Assembly: GCA_008921705.1 (NCBI GenBank)
Contig: VFFE01007738.1
Coordinates: 1,121,009-1,185,008 of the forward strand
Direction: 5' to 3'
Length of the DNA stretch: 64,000 nucleotides
From: Burhinus oedicnemus
Lineage: Eukaryota; Chordata; Aves; Charadriiformes; Burhinidae
The number at the start of each line of letters is the position of its first letter. Within the stretch, counting starts at the first letter, position 1. Position numbers and translations under genes: made by a program. The notes under the pieces were generated by a model. That model ran no database searches. It was not told the origin of the DNA and saw only the letters and a list, made by a program, of their open reading frames with translations. Below are positions 1 through 12,400 of this stretch, piece by piece.

Positions 1-22
1 TTTTTTTTTTTTTTTTTTTTTA
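1..22. repeat. Poly(T) homopolymer at window edge
   Basis: The window opens with about 21 consecutive T residues followed by TAGC. It may continue outside the window. On the minus strand it would read as a poly(A) run and could be the tail of a retroposed sequence, but nothing adjoining it looks like a retrocopy. Simple repeat is the safest call. Confidence 0.8.
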
Positions 23-2137
23 GCAATGGGAATTAAAAAATTAAACTGCTACACAGAAATTTCCATTTTGATTTCTTTGGCAGGTTTGCAACTGTCAGAG
101 ACAATTATTGCCTTCAGCTACTCTGTTCCATTAGATTTTTTTCATATTTTTCATAAATACACCCAATAGGAAAAAACTGTGTTCTGCCCTGCTTTCCTTT
201 CATTTGGGGGAGAGGGGCACCAGATTTTAAAAAAACATTTTTGCAGTCTGAAATAAAACTGGACAGATGTACTGAACCATAGTTACAAGAAAAAATAGTG
301 CTCTAGTAATGATAATCCAAATTGTCCTCTTTCGACCTGTTTGGAACATGAAGGAGAAACAACAGACACATCTGAGGCAGAAAAACTCGGGGATTTCTTA
401 AAACTTCAGATGCACAATTTCTGTTATTTTCAATAAAACTGTGTAAACTCTCCTGGCAGCATAGCAAGTTTCAGTAATTCTGCAATGCTAATTTAATGGA
501 GATGATAGGAATCGTATTATATGGCATATGTAACGCATGGGTGTTTTCTGTATACACATGCACCCATATGCTATTATTTATCATTACAGTTGGCAATTTT
601 GCTTAACTACAAATTGCTAAAGATTTCTATAATAAGAACAGAAATGTGGAGTCTCAAAATTAGCCAGTATGATTTAAAATGTTGTGCAGAACAGTTAGCA
701 AACAGTATCTGTATTTTTCTACAAGCTCTTGACTGCCGCCGCAGATCCTGCATTCCCATTTCAAAACCTTCACATAACCTGAAGTATCACCTTGAGGAAC
801 AGCAACTTTTGAACAATTCCACTGTCTAGCCTAACACAAAACCACCCTGGTTTTTTACTATGCCTCTGCTACTGCTGCCATAGAAGAAAGGAGAGCAAGG
901 ATAGACAGTTTTGTATTAGTGTAATACCATCTTTATATTTCATTATTTTTATTAACTTGTGCTCTATTAATTTGCAGAAATAGCAGGAGGAAAAAAATCT
1001 CACAGTCATGCAAAGCTCCCAAGTAAATACGACACAAAGCTGCCATTGCATTGTTAAAATGACCTATTTCTGTTTCCTTTAAATGAAATTACCTTCATAT
1101 TCTTGTGACTAATCTATATACATCCCCAGGGAAATTCCCTATGTAGCATAGGCATAGGTGAAATTGATCTGTTGTTAAAGGTAAGTTAAAGTCAAGTTAA
1201 TCAGAAGTAGATTCTTAAAGAGTAGTTGAGCCTTTGTTTTAACTCATAACCTCTGGGAAAAAACAGTCATAGCCCAGAGGATGATAAAAATGAGTAAAGG
1301 GAACAACTTAAGGAGGAAGAGACAAATGTACAGCTGAAAAACTCTAGTAAGAACTCCTTCAATTAAATCAATAAATCTCCCTACAGCGTGGGAGAGAACA
1401 AAAGTGCTTTAGCGGTCAGGAGTTAATCTAGAAAATCTACCATCTAATCAATGTGAAGTTGCAGACTGAGAAGAAAATGATGTTTTAAGCTGTTAAAAAA
1501 ATGTCTATGTGTACTTTGCCATTTCCCAAGCCTTCAAAAAGATCACATTTTCAGGGGAAGGCACTGGCGAATGGGCAAGAATTATAGTCCTCATTTTCAT
1601 ACCAAAGCTTCTAGGAAATCAGGGCATCACATAGACAGAACTGATACTACAGAGAGAAAAATAGCTTCATGTTTTTGATGGGGACAACCGAGTAACACAT
1701 TATTTTAGAATTTCGGAAAAATATAACAATTTGATGATATCTGTAAAGAGAGGAATGCCATGCAGATAAAAGAAATTTCAGTAGCAGAGAGCATGCATTT
1801 TTCATGTGCAAGGAGCAAAATGAGTTTCCTTACATGGATAGGTGTAAACGGATGCCAAACTAGGCTGGCACTGACCAGTTGCATCGCTGTGTTAATGTTA
1901 GCATTTTGGACAAGCTGAGAAGCCTTACTGGAAGCTTCACAGGATAAGAACCAAAATAACTAAGGAGCAGGGAGCATTTCCAGGGAAATAAAGTAAGAGA
2001 AAATAAGGATTTGGACATACAAAGCACTGCAGTAAGGCCAACAGCTATTCTTCTATTACACCCTTGCCTTTTTCTAAGGTAGTCTGTGTATTTGGCTTTA
2101 CCCATTTTTGCTCTGCTATGTAAATATTATAACTTAC
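23..2137. other. AT-rich noncoding stretch, nothing recognised
   Basis: This stretch has stop codons in all frames at the density expected for AT-rich DNA. The open stretches near 521-829 (plus) and 1860-2105 (minus) have no recognisable motif or good splice boundaries. No repeat family was recognised. It is most likely intron or intergenic DNA. Confidence 0.5.
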
Positions 2138-2262
2138 CTTCTGGATGTGACTCTGGCAAAAATGAGACAATTGGACAGGTACGGATAGAACAATAATGTC
2201 ATTTGCCGTGTGATATCTTCTTTCTCCTTTGACAGGAATTCTGGAGTTGGAAATATGTCCAC
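2138..2262 (-). CDS. Candidate internal exon, unidentified protein
   Basis: Read on the minus strand, this 125-base stretch has an acceptor ending in AACTCAG at its 5' side and the strong donor CCAGAAG|GTAAGTTA at its 3' side. Two reading frames are open throughout. One reads VDIFPTPEFL at its start. The other continues in phase from the neighbouring candidate exon at 2419-2514 (phase-1 junction). Having two open frames weakens the coding argument. I recognise no family. Splice sites this good recur by chance every few kilobases in AT-rich DNA, so it may be a decoy. Confidence 0.18.
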
Positions 2263-2418
2263 CTGAGTTAATAGATGTATGACATACTACGAACTATCTG
2301 TTGTGAGATTATTTTTCTTTCTGCCACCAACTTTATGTTCCCACGGGCTCTTTTCCTACAATATAAATTCCCTGGCTGATGATTTCAGATGTAGCCAGAA
2401 ATGTCAAATCAAACTTAC

Positions 2419-2514
2419 CTCTTGTGGATTTTCCCTTACAGCTGTAGAATACACACTGATCAGACAGTGTTACCCCTCCGGGAACTACAAATATACCTGT
2501 GTTGCTCAGACCTC
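2419..2514 (-). CDS. Candidate internal exon, cysteine-containing, unidentified
   Basis: On the minus strand an acceptor (TTTGTCGCAG) and a donor (AAGAG|GTAAGTTT) enclose 96 bases with exactly one open frame, starting with two carry-over bases and ending in phase 1. The translation runs GLSNTGIFVVPGG and then contains DQCVFYSCKGK. The beta-strand-like and cysteine spacing would suit an extracellular domain, but I cannot assign a family. The next candidate exon (2138-2262) lies only 156 bases downstream on the same strand and keeps an open frame across the junction. This is inference from splice signals and an open frame only. Confidence 0.22.
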
Positions 2515-5440
2515 CTGCGACAAACATGAGAAGCAGGTACTACAACTGAGGCTGGTTGTCCACTATGCATCATTTCCAACATGCACAGAAACATAGACAA
2601 AAAGAGTTAAGTCACAAATCATAATGTGGATGGATGCTACTCAAGCTGTGGTAGAATTCCCACATATTTCAGTGGGGGTAGAATGAAGTGTATTCTTTTC
2701 ACCACATCAACATTAAATTAGTGAGGTTTCTTCAAATTCTGAACTAGACAGAAAACTATTGCCATTGAAATTGTTGACTGACTATTGGAGCAAAATAAGA
2801 CAACAGAGATTATTTTAATTTACTCTTTCCTCAGATCCATGCAACAAACAAAACATGTATTTGGGGAAGGGGAAAGGCAAACTGGATTTTTTTCCCCCTT
2901 TTGCTACTAATTTGTATTGTGTGTCTATGTTAAAATAGCAGTCAACAGGACTATGTTTTTCTCATAGACACCATCTGGCACTGTTACGGTTTTTAGGGAA
3001 GGCTTCATTCATCTTAATGAAAGGACTAGATTTATCAATTATGGTATGAAAAACATAGAGGTTATCCTTGATAAGTGAACTTCTAATTGAAGGCAATGAT
3101 TGGCAATCTTTATAAATATCAAACATAACTTGAGAACATATAAGAAATATGTTTTGTAACATATTTGCATTTCAAAAAGGATTATGAAATATACATTTCT
3201 TTGCTATTTAATTTTTATCTGATACTCTTTGTTCTTTTTAATTTAGAGAAACCCTGGATCAAATAAAAGTCAGTTGTAGTCATGCATTGTTATCAAGCAA
3301 AAACAAGTCTTAATAAGGTTTGTACCCTATTTAATCAGTGTGTCATGATAATAGGGAAACTATTTATTAATATTAAAAATGTTACCTTATTTTAATTAGG
3401 GGAGTAGATGCGGCATTACTTCTTCAAACCAATTATGCCACATAAGAGTAAAAATAAAGAATTCATACAGTTTCACTTCAAAGAAAGCCATTAGGGGCTT
3501 GGTTCTGAATATTTTGATCCTGTATATTTTATACTTCGCAAAATTTATCTGTGGAGCAATTTTCTCTCCAGACTGTAATAAATAAGTGTGACCAGCTGCA
3601 TCCCTACCAGCCTGCACACAATCTCACCCTAGTGTTTAACTTAAGCACACACAGACTTGGTATCTGGGCAACAGGCATCCCGCAGAAAGACTGTGATTGC
3701 AAGAGACACTAACACGCTAGTGGAAAACTACATGAAGCCATGAGTAGCTAGGGACATATTTAGAGGAACTGAACTCTAAACAATTTTTTCTAGTGATTAA
3801 CAAATCTATTGAGAAAAAGTTTGACCAAAAAGTTGACCAAATCTCAATAAATCATTGCTCAGTACCAGTTCAAGCATATGATTCCACCCTGTAGGTGCAA
3901 TGGCTTTTTCTCTGACCATCACAGTTCAGGCAAAAGCAACAGCCACACCCCATAAATTAAAACTGTTTCATTCCTAAAAGAAGGAAGAAATAAATCAAAC
4001 ATAGAAATAATTCAAAAAATTTTAAAAAAAATCAAAAATATTTGCAATAAAAAAGGTAAATTGATGTAGGGATCCTTCCTAAAATCATTTGGTGGAAGCA
4101 GGATAGAATCTGCTTCCATTTCCTTTAACGTACAGCATTAAAGCACTGCAACAACATTCACTCTAGAATAATAATCTTCCACTAACATAGCTCTCCATTA
4201 TGATTTAATTTCATTATTGTTTGTTTATATGAGCTATGAAATAAACAGTCATGATATTTTCTGGTGTGATTTTGACAGCTAATATCCTGTCTCAGGGCAA
4301 CATCTGGATACTTGTTTGCTTGATCATTATTGAAAGTTCTTGCTTGGGTGTTTTTTAAACTTTCTTTTATGGGGGAGACTTTCTCCTTTTTTTTTGTGAA
4401 AAACACACAATTTCAAATTCCAGGTTTTCAACAAATCCTATAGGAAAACTCCCTATACATCTGAAAGAAGGACAATCCTGTGAAATTCTTTGTTACTGAA
4501 AATATGTGATTTATTAATGAAATAGATTAATGCAAATAAAATAACTAATTTCATTATTTTTTTGGAAGTGTTCTGCAAAAATGAACCCGAAAAGGTAATT
4601 CCAGCTACCATAATTATTCCACATCTTACTCTCTTTCTTACAATAGGAAGCTGTATTCTAGCGTATTTCCAGTCTGTAAGCAACATATATGAGGAAAAGA
4701 GGAATAAAATTTATGGTAGTCTCCATATGAAATAATGTCATTAATCTGAACATCTTTGAAAGAGGTAGAGGAAAGCCGCTCTAAGTAACAGCACTGCACG
4801 GGCAGAAAAATGCCTATATACAAACCTTCTCTGTATTCCTATTCAAGGGTATTTTAGCCTTGGGTCTCAGAAATTAACAAATTTTATCAAAAAAACCCAA
4901 GAACTTTTATTGAATTATGTCTCTGTGTGTGTGAATGTGTGTATGCACATGAATGCATAAATGCACTAGAAAATATGACTGTTCTAAAGCCAACAGACAC
5001 CTCTAGAAGCATCAGTACCAAATTTTTAGCTAATATTAATGAATATCTGTCCACAGAAGTCCAAATAATGTTTAGAGTACCTCAGGTTATGGCCTACTAT
5101 GTTTGACAGACATTACTCTTTTTCTACATGTATTAAAACTGCTTTCTCCATAACTCCATAATGGGGACAGAGTCTTAACTGGCTTCAGAAACAAAAAAAT
5201 TCTACACAATAATTACCACTTTTCATAAATTGTATACAAATGGGTGAATCAAAAAGGGAAACTCGTGCTAAATATTATTGAATTTACTCTAAGGATTTAA
5301 CGACTAGGCACTAAAACTGTGACTTCGAGATAGGGACTATATCATCAAATAGAATGAGAACACAGAATGATTTATGAACACCCGTTTCTCCTTTCCCCAA
5401 AATACATACTTAAACATGTAATAAAATCATGCAAACTTAC
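2515..5440. other. AT-rich noncoding stretch, nothing recognised
   Basis: No repeat family, RNA gene or convincing exon is visible. A short TG-rich run occurs near 4922-4945. Short open frames here have no acceptor and donor pairing that I would defend. It is presumably intron or intergenic DNA. Confidence 0.5.
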
Positions 5441-5554
5441 AGCAACAAAATCAGAAAAAATGTCCCCAAGTATTCCATGAATCAGAACACCTTTACAAGA
5501 AATTTGCCAAACAGCCAATAGAGCAATCAGAATGCTCGTGCTCAAATCCAAACT
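5441..5554 (-). CDS. Candidate exon, hydrophobic helix, unidentified
   Basis: On the minus strand a pyrimidine-rich acceptor (TTCTTATCTTCTTAAG) and the donor GTTGCT|GTAAGTTTG enclose 114 bases, exactly 38 codons in one frame. The residues include SLDLSTSILIALLAVWQ followed by a polar turn and a second hydrophobic stretch ending DIFSDFVA. The pattern suits a membrane segment or an amphipathic helical repeat. I do not recognise the protein. Both ends fall on codon boundaries. The case rests on splice signals, length and composition. A chance ORF between decoy sites is the main alternative. Confidence 0.25.
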
Positions 5555-8128
5555 CTTAAGAAGATAAGAATTAATTGAATGTGAAAACTATGACAAGAAG
5601 GGATGTTCAAAATCTTTAAGATAAATGAAAGGTTACCAACAGGTCTATAATTAAAAACAGTCAGTGGGGAAAAAAAGTTTTCTATAACAATAGACAGATT
5701 ACTGACCATTTTTTAAGAAAGTGGTTTGTGACCCAAAGTCAGCATACATGAAATTTTGTATTAGAGCTGAGACCCAGGAGAGACATTTATATAAAAATGC
5801 AGTGTGCTCAGGAATCAGAATGATAATGTTTTATCTACAGCTCAGTAGTAATGGGTCAAGCAAACCAGCAGCTGAAACAGTGTACATGCAGCTAAAGCGA
5901 CTGAAATGATTTGTCAGCCATATGCTATGTGTGATTATTAGCAACTGTACAGTATTCACTGGGTGGCCTGTGATAGGATTCTTGGCCCTGAAATAACCTG
6001 TTGGTACTCATGGGTATGTAACAAAGCACAGCTCTGCCCTAAGTGGTATAGCTGAGGGACAGCTAAACAAGCATAGGTGAACCTTTTGCTACTGGGACAC
6101 CTACTGAGAAGGGATGCAGCCTACAGTCTCCAAGGACGTTGGGACAGGACAGCAGTTAGTGCAGCTACACTAGGGCAGCCAAAGCAGGTGGCATGTCACC
6201 AGTGTCACTACAGGCTTCCCAGCCTAGGAAGCCTTCTATAGCAAGAGCTGGGAGATGCTGTCACCTTCCAAAGGACTAGTAAGGAAATGGCAATTCTCTG
6301 CCTTTTTCTCATCCTTCCTCCCTGATCTGAGATGAACACAACTCAGGCATCCTCACAGGCATTTGGCTTTTCCTTGGTGCCGTGGTGGGATTTTGCATAG
6401 CACACGTGTATGCTGTGTGTGGTGGCAGTCCTCAGGGGAGGTCCTTAATATGGGAATCCTGCAGGTGCTGCATTTTATTTTAGTACAACAGCTATTATAT
6501 TATAAAGAACATTACACATCTTGCCCCCTCAGACTATTCAAGTTTTAGTCTTGCTTACATATTTTAAGTTAATACATACTATTTTGTGCAGAGTCAGGAT
6601 AGCCAAGTGAATAAAAGCCACTTAGAAAAAAACAGAAGTTGCAAACTCTGAATCTTTTTATATGAAAATAAAAATAGATATCTGCTGATCTAATAAACTA
6701 GCAGATTATTATGATGATGATTTGGTTGAAATTAGATTTCTGAATATTGCATATAGAAGCCTAATAACTGTGATTCAGTTAGTTAGCAAAAGAAGAAAGG
6801 AGAAATACAAAAGCTGACCTTAGGCAACTGAATACTAGCTTATAATAAAATAAACCTCTAAAATTGCTCTCTTGTTTTAGAGCTACACCATAAGCAGGCT
6901 TGTTTTACCATAATAAGCAATGACAGCTACAGCTGCTTGATGGACTTTCACTAGCATGACTGAATTAACCACTTGATCTTCCTGTTGCAGGCAATACATG
7001 ACGGATTCTATTCACACGGATAGGTAATCTGGTACTCTGTTCTTATCTTAAGGTGACACTTTACAGGAAAGAGCACATGGGTGAATTAACTTTGTTCCTC
7101 ACAAACTATTAGTTAAGCACTGTAAAGAAATTCAAGAAGAATGAATACAAACTAATTTGGTTATCTGGTATAAAGAAACTGAAGTTTACAGAGAAAGGGA
7201 TTCTAGGAATTACATTAGCTTTGGCTTTATGATTTTTATAGTTTGAAAAAATCATTTTATTTTCGTTATTTTCAGATCCTGAACTAAAAAGTCTTCATTT
7301 TCATTTTTTATTGCAGGAGTATTAAAAATATTTTGAAGGAAAACCATCCATTTGTAGCAGAGTCACAGAGACAGGGTAAATTACTGGACTGTTTATCATG
7401 AGTACACACTATTAGAAAGCCAGTTTACATCTCTGCTGGTTTCTGTTAGTATAAAGGAAATACTAAATATAACAAGACACACATGCACATATACATTGGC
7501 ACGAATACACAATGCACATGTTGAGCTGACCTCTTTTGTGAGGTATTGAGAAAAATAGAGCTGAATTTGAAATCCAAATACAATTAAATTTTATTGGTGA
7601 GGCAGGCTCAATTAATAAAGAGAAAAACAGGAAAAACAGAAAATGAAATATGTAATATTTTATTTTGTTCTTATTTCAGGGGAATTTACCATTTACAAAA
7701 GATGATAGAACACTGACAACAGTGAAAGTACTGTATTTATCAGAGAGAACACATCTCAGAGGATATAACCAAGAAAAGTGTCCAAGAAAGTTGTCCAAGA
7801 AAGTGAAGTGTTAGCAGCAAACCAACTATGAATGGAATGGACCAAAATTAGGGATGAATTCATTTTGCATGGCCGTTCAGTCTCTTTGCTAAGACCATCA
7901 GTTTCATAACAAAGTTCTTTCACACTGTCAAACGTTTCTTCTATCTCCTTTAAAAGTGGACTAATTTGACAGTGATATTAATGGGTGCTTTAAAGTCAGT
8001 TTAGAATAAGGGATTAGAATATTCTTCACCATAAGACAAAGAATTCCCTAGACAGAGATCCAATGGCAATGAAGAAATAGTAACAGCCCTGTTTCTTCTG
8101 ACCTGGAACTCAGTGACTTAAAGGTTAT
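5555..8128. other. AT-rich noncoding stretch with one small tandem duplication
   Basis: No gene, RNA or named repeat was recognised. A 13-base unit (TGTCCAAGAAAGT) is repeated head to tail at 7779-7804. The remainder is ordinary AT-rich intron-like sequence. Confidence 0.5.
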
Positions 8129-8250
8129 TACCTTTATAATGGTACACCTTTATAGTTTATTATAAATTTATAATATAAATTATAAAGGTACAATTCATAA
8201 TAAACTTGCCACCATAATGGTGGCAAGGTTATTGCCAATATTATGGCAAT
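8129..8250. repeat. Cluster of perfect inverted repeats / hairpins
   Basis: Several perfect inverted repeats are packed into about 120 bases. TACCTTTATAAT at 8129-8140 pairs with ATTATAAAGGTA at 8179-8190. An 18-base perfect palindrome lies inside that loop at 8158-8175. AGTTTATTAT at 8154-8163 pairs with ATAATAAACT at 8197-8206. CTTGCCACCA at 8205-8214 pairs with TGGTGGCAAG at 8218-8227 around a 3-base loop. ATTGCCA at 8231-8237 pairs with TGGCAAT at 8244-8250. It ends about 75 bases before the solo LTR. No terminal structure identifies it as a known transposon. Confidence 0.85.
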
Positions 8251-8325
8251 AGACAGTGAAAGAGATCTGCAGTGTTATTCACCTCACACTGACAAAGGCC
8301 ATGACTGGACAGTAAGAATAAGAAT

Positions 8326-9412
8326 TGTGGTGGGTTGACCCTGACTGGATGCCAGGTGCCCACCAAAGCTGTTCTATCACTCCCCTCCTCAGCTGGACAG
8401 GGGTGAGAAAACATGACGAAAGGCTCGTGGGTTGAGGTAAGGACAGGGAGAGATCATTCAGCAATTACTGTAATGGGAAAAACATAGTTGACTTGGGGAA
8501 AATTAATTTAATTTATTATCAATCAAATCAGAGTAGGATAATGTGAAATACCACCAAATCTCAAAAACAACTTCCCCCCACCCCTCCCTTCTTCCCAGGC
8601 TTAACTTTACTCCTAATTTTCTCTGCCTCCTCCTCCCAGGCAGCACAGGGGGACGGGGAATAGGAGTTGCAGTCAGTTCATCACACGTCATCTCTACTGC
8701 TCCTTTGTTCTCAGGGGGAGGACTCCTCACACTCCTCCCCTGCTCCAGCATGGGGTCCCTCCCATGGGACACAGTTCTCCATGAACTTCTCCAACCTGAG
8801 TCCTTCCCACTGGCTGCAGTTCTTCACAAACTGCTCTAGCATGGGTCCCCCATGGGTTCACAAGTTCTGCCAGCAAACCTGTTCCAGCATGGGCTCCTCT
8901 CTCCACAGGTCCTGCCAGGAACCTGCTCCACTGCTGGCTTCCCATGAGGTCACAGCTGCCTTCGGGTGCATCCACCTGCTTTGGCATGGTGTCCTCTAGG
9001 GGCTGCAGGTGGATATCTGCTCTACCATTAACCTCCACGGGCTGCAGAGGGACAACATGCATCACCATGGTCCTCACCACGGGCTGCAGGGGAATCTCTG
9101 CTCCAGCCCCTGGCGCACCTCCTCCCCCTCCATCTTCACTGACCTGGGTGTCTGCAGAGTTCTTTCTCTCATATGTTCTCAATCCTCTCTCTGGCTGCAA
9201 TTGCTCTTGTGCAGTAACTTTTTCCCCTTCTTAAACATTATCACAGAGGTGCTACCACCGTCGCTGATGGGCTCAGCTTGGCCAGCAGCAGGTCTGTCTT
9301 GGAGCTGGCTGGCATTGGCTCTATTGGGCACAGGGGAGGCTTCTAGCAGCTTCTCACATAAGCCATTCCTGTACCCTGCCCCCCCACTACGTTACAATTT
9401 AAACTCAATACA
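8326..9412 (-). mobile_element. Solo long terminal repeat of an endogenous retrovirus
   Basis: The block is about 1.09 kb and clearly richer in GC than its flanks. Read on the minus strand it begins TGTATTGAG and ends CAACCCACCACA, the TG...CA ends usual for LTRs. A minus-strand poly(A) signal AATAAA lies at 8512-8517, about 190 bases before the 3' end, which sets the orientation. The body contains degenerate repeats of motifs such as CTCCAGCATGGG (8741, 8882 and variants) and CACGGGCTGCAG (9040-9085 area). There is no adjoining gag, pol or env sequence and no second LTR nearby, so it is a solo LTR from recombination. I see no exact target-site duplication: the flanks read AGAAT and ATTAT. 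I recall very similar LTRs in songbird genomes, unverified. Open frames inside, up to 157 codons at 8727-9200 minus, are by-products of the GC-rich repeats. Confidence 0.85.
8512..8517 (-). promoter_or_regulatory. LTR polyadenylation signal AATAAA
   Basis: TTTATT on the plus strand is AATAAA on the minus strand, placed in the 3' fifth of the solo LTR. It is the main evidence for the element's orientation. Whether it is still used cannot be told from sequence. Confidence 0.55.
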
Positions 9413-12400
9413 ATTATTTCTCATGTTAAATTACAGGAGGCACAAGATTGAAATTAATGCCCAAGTAAAGCATGACACTTTGTTGACTGCTCAGGAGTAT
9501 GTATTCTGTCAGAACCCCATCAAGTTCTGTTGGTCTTTGCATCTTAAAAAGTGACTATCCAAATGTTATCTAGCTAATGCTGAGTGCATTCCAGGAAGCG
9601 TAATTAGTTCAGCTGCAGAGAAGGCAAACCAGTACAAAAACCTGCCACTAAGCTTGCAGAGAACTGTAGTGGAAGAGACAGAAACACAAAGAACTTCACC
9701 ATCTCCTACTCTACACAAATGATTACCAGATCTTTTTTGGAGTATCTCTATTCAACGGTCCACCCCAGAATGGTTTCTCCTAACCACCTGGTAAATAGCA
9801 TTATTTTCTGATGTTATTACTCCTGCTCCCACTTATTTGTTTATTTCTTGATTGCACTAAACATCTGTTTGGGATTTCAAAGCTGTTTTTCAGGCAGCTC
9901 TTACAGTTGCCACTTTGATTCTTCCTCTCCAACTCTGTACCACTCACAATGACTTTCTCGCTTGGTTTTGTTTATTTCTTTTAAATCCACACAAAAAGTT
10001 GAGAAGAAAAAATACAAAAAGCTGTATCAACATGCACCTCTACTTCTGTATCCTAAGTGAACCCCCTCTAAAAATGCATCAAGACATCAAAGTATCCTTT
10101 TGAAAAGAAAGAGCAAGCAAGAAACTTATCATCGTAAAACAGCTGCTTCCAGGATTGCTTAGAGAAAGCTAAGGTCATGTTCCTTTCACAGGTAATAAAC
10201 AGAGTCCATGCAACTGGAGATGCAGTATGTGGATTAATAACACCTTTTGCTACAGTAATAATGTGTCCGTATTACTTGTTTTTCAGAAGAGCAATTTTCT
10301 CCACACTAATAAATCTAAGTGGAGAAATATGGCTTATGTCACAAAAAAAGTATTGCAGCAGAGTAGTCTTTATCACTGAGGTGAAGAAGACCTTTTATGT
10401 TTATTACTACACCGTTTTAAAAATGTATTTTAAAAACATAAACAATGCCATTACAGATATTCAGTTAAGACAAGTGCATTATTCATGATATATGTGATAA
10501 ACCACTTGTCCTATAATGCTTTATCCATGTTATGACTCTTCAGTATTGACTTTCAAACTTAGAGAAGTGCAAAGTCATTAACATTTGCTGTAAAGTGTGT
10601 CTCTGATTTCCTGCAAGCGGGATGCTAAGCAGGCTTACTGCAGCATCTTTTCTGACTGCTCCCCACCTGTGACGGTAACTAGTCTTTCCTGTGAGGGTTA
10701 ATGGCTCCTCTGCATATGGAAGGGGGCTCGAGTACCAGAAAAGATGTTATACTGCACAGACGTCACATGCTGCCTTCTCAAGCTCTTGAGCAGTGGTTCC
10801 CAAATCTGCTAGAGTGAAGCTCGTATATCTGAGAATGATGCTCATTATTTGTAGAAATGACTGATCTATGTCACTATGAGTTCTTTTAGGACTTGTAGGT
10901 AAGACAAAAGAGCAAAGATACTTTGGCTTTTAGGATAATTTGTTGCCTGGGAAATTTCCATCCAAGTTTTGCACTCAGAGGTTGAACTTTCGAGGTATGA
11001 TACACACTTGTTTCCAGTCCAGCAATGGATATAAATGAAAAACCTGTGAGTAAGACCATTTGATCTCATAAGAATTAAATGATTACATACTTGCTATGGT
11101 GCATATCAGACACTCCGCTATGGCTACCCGTATTCACTGTGGGCATGATTTCAGAGAGCACTGAGAAGCAGCACTTAACTCTTACTGACTTCAAAAATGA
11201 GATACTCATTTGAGAGGATTTTGACTCAATTCATGTCTATAAATAGAAATTTTATTAATTCCATTCAAATACTCTTTAATACATCAGGAGAGATCCAAGG
11301 CTACTTTTTTGCAATGGGCAAAAGCCATCATAACAACTCTGGACTTGATTGTGGTGAAATTTTTATTAAGTCAGATTCAGAAAAATGCCACTAGATCGGT
11401 GGCAACATGCTGGCATAAAACCAGAAATGTATCAGCCCCATTTTGTATGTGTGTTGCCCTTCCTTGAGAGTGGCAGGGCACTGAATATCGATATGGCAAT
11501 TCATATGCTGCCAGACACTACATGACTTGTCATAGACAGTTCTATTTCACAGTTCAGAAGTCACCACTGAGCGCTCTCCAAACATCTCAGTTTACTTCTT
11601 ATTCTTCCCTAACATGGTCCCGATCTTTTAGTAGTTCCTTTTTCTTTGATGATAATCATATATTTTTGTGAATATTTCTAGTGAAAGAGCAGGATGACAT
11701 ATACACTAGAGAACAACACTATTATTCTAACAAAATTGTAACACTTCATAAAATATGTACAAGTGAAATTAATGGAAGAAATTATTCTGAAGAGACAACT
11801 GCTTAATACAGCAGTCTGTAGATATGGATTCAACTAATAGACATACTGTAGCAACACATAGAACCAGTTGGGAGGAAAATATTAAGTATGGAGCTCTTCA
11901 ATGATTTGCAGAAAAACAAATCTCACTACTGTTGCAGATGTTGACTACTGTCCAGGGTAACATCACATAGCCCATTAAAGAAGCTTTTTAATAATGTTTT
12001 TAAATCCCTACTGGCATTAAAAGACAAAAGCTAAAAACTATAAAGAGAAAAGGACAAGTACCACACAAAAGCTAATGGACAACACTACAGTAAGAAAGTC
12101 AAATTCAAAACAGCTGAAAATCCCAATCTTTGAAACTACTAATACCAACATCAACTGACGCTCTGTTTAAACATCAGTACACAGGCATACAAATTGCAGA
12201 ATTAGACAAAACAGCACCTAGAAAGACTTTTGGCAAGACAGAATGCTTTACTAGTCTATTTTTCCATGTTGTCCAAACAACGGGCAAGATATTCCATTAT
12301 CTATTTGAAATGTTCCTGTAAATTGTCTTAATTTTATTTTTTTAATTGTTACTATAGATGAGGAGAACACATAGAAAGTGTTTAAAAAGGTTGTGGATTT

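Noticed and set aside
8727..9554. Several overlapping open frames on both strands (157 and 181 codons among them)
   Set aside because: They lie in or run out of the GC-rich solo LTR, where stop codons are scarce. Their sequence follows the LTR's degenerate repeats rather than a protein.
10791..10803. CAGTGGTTCCCAA resembling the terminal inverted repeat of hAT DNA transposons
   Set aside because: No matching second terminus, target-site duplication pair or internal similarity was found.
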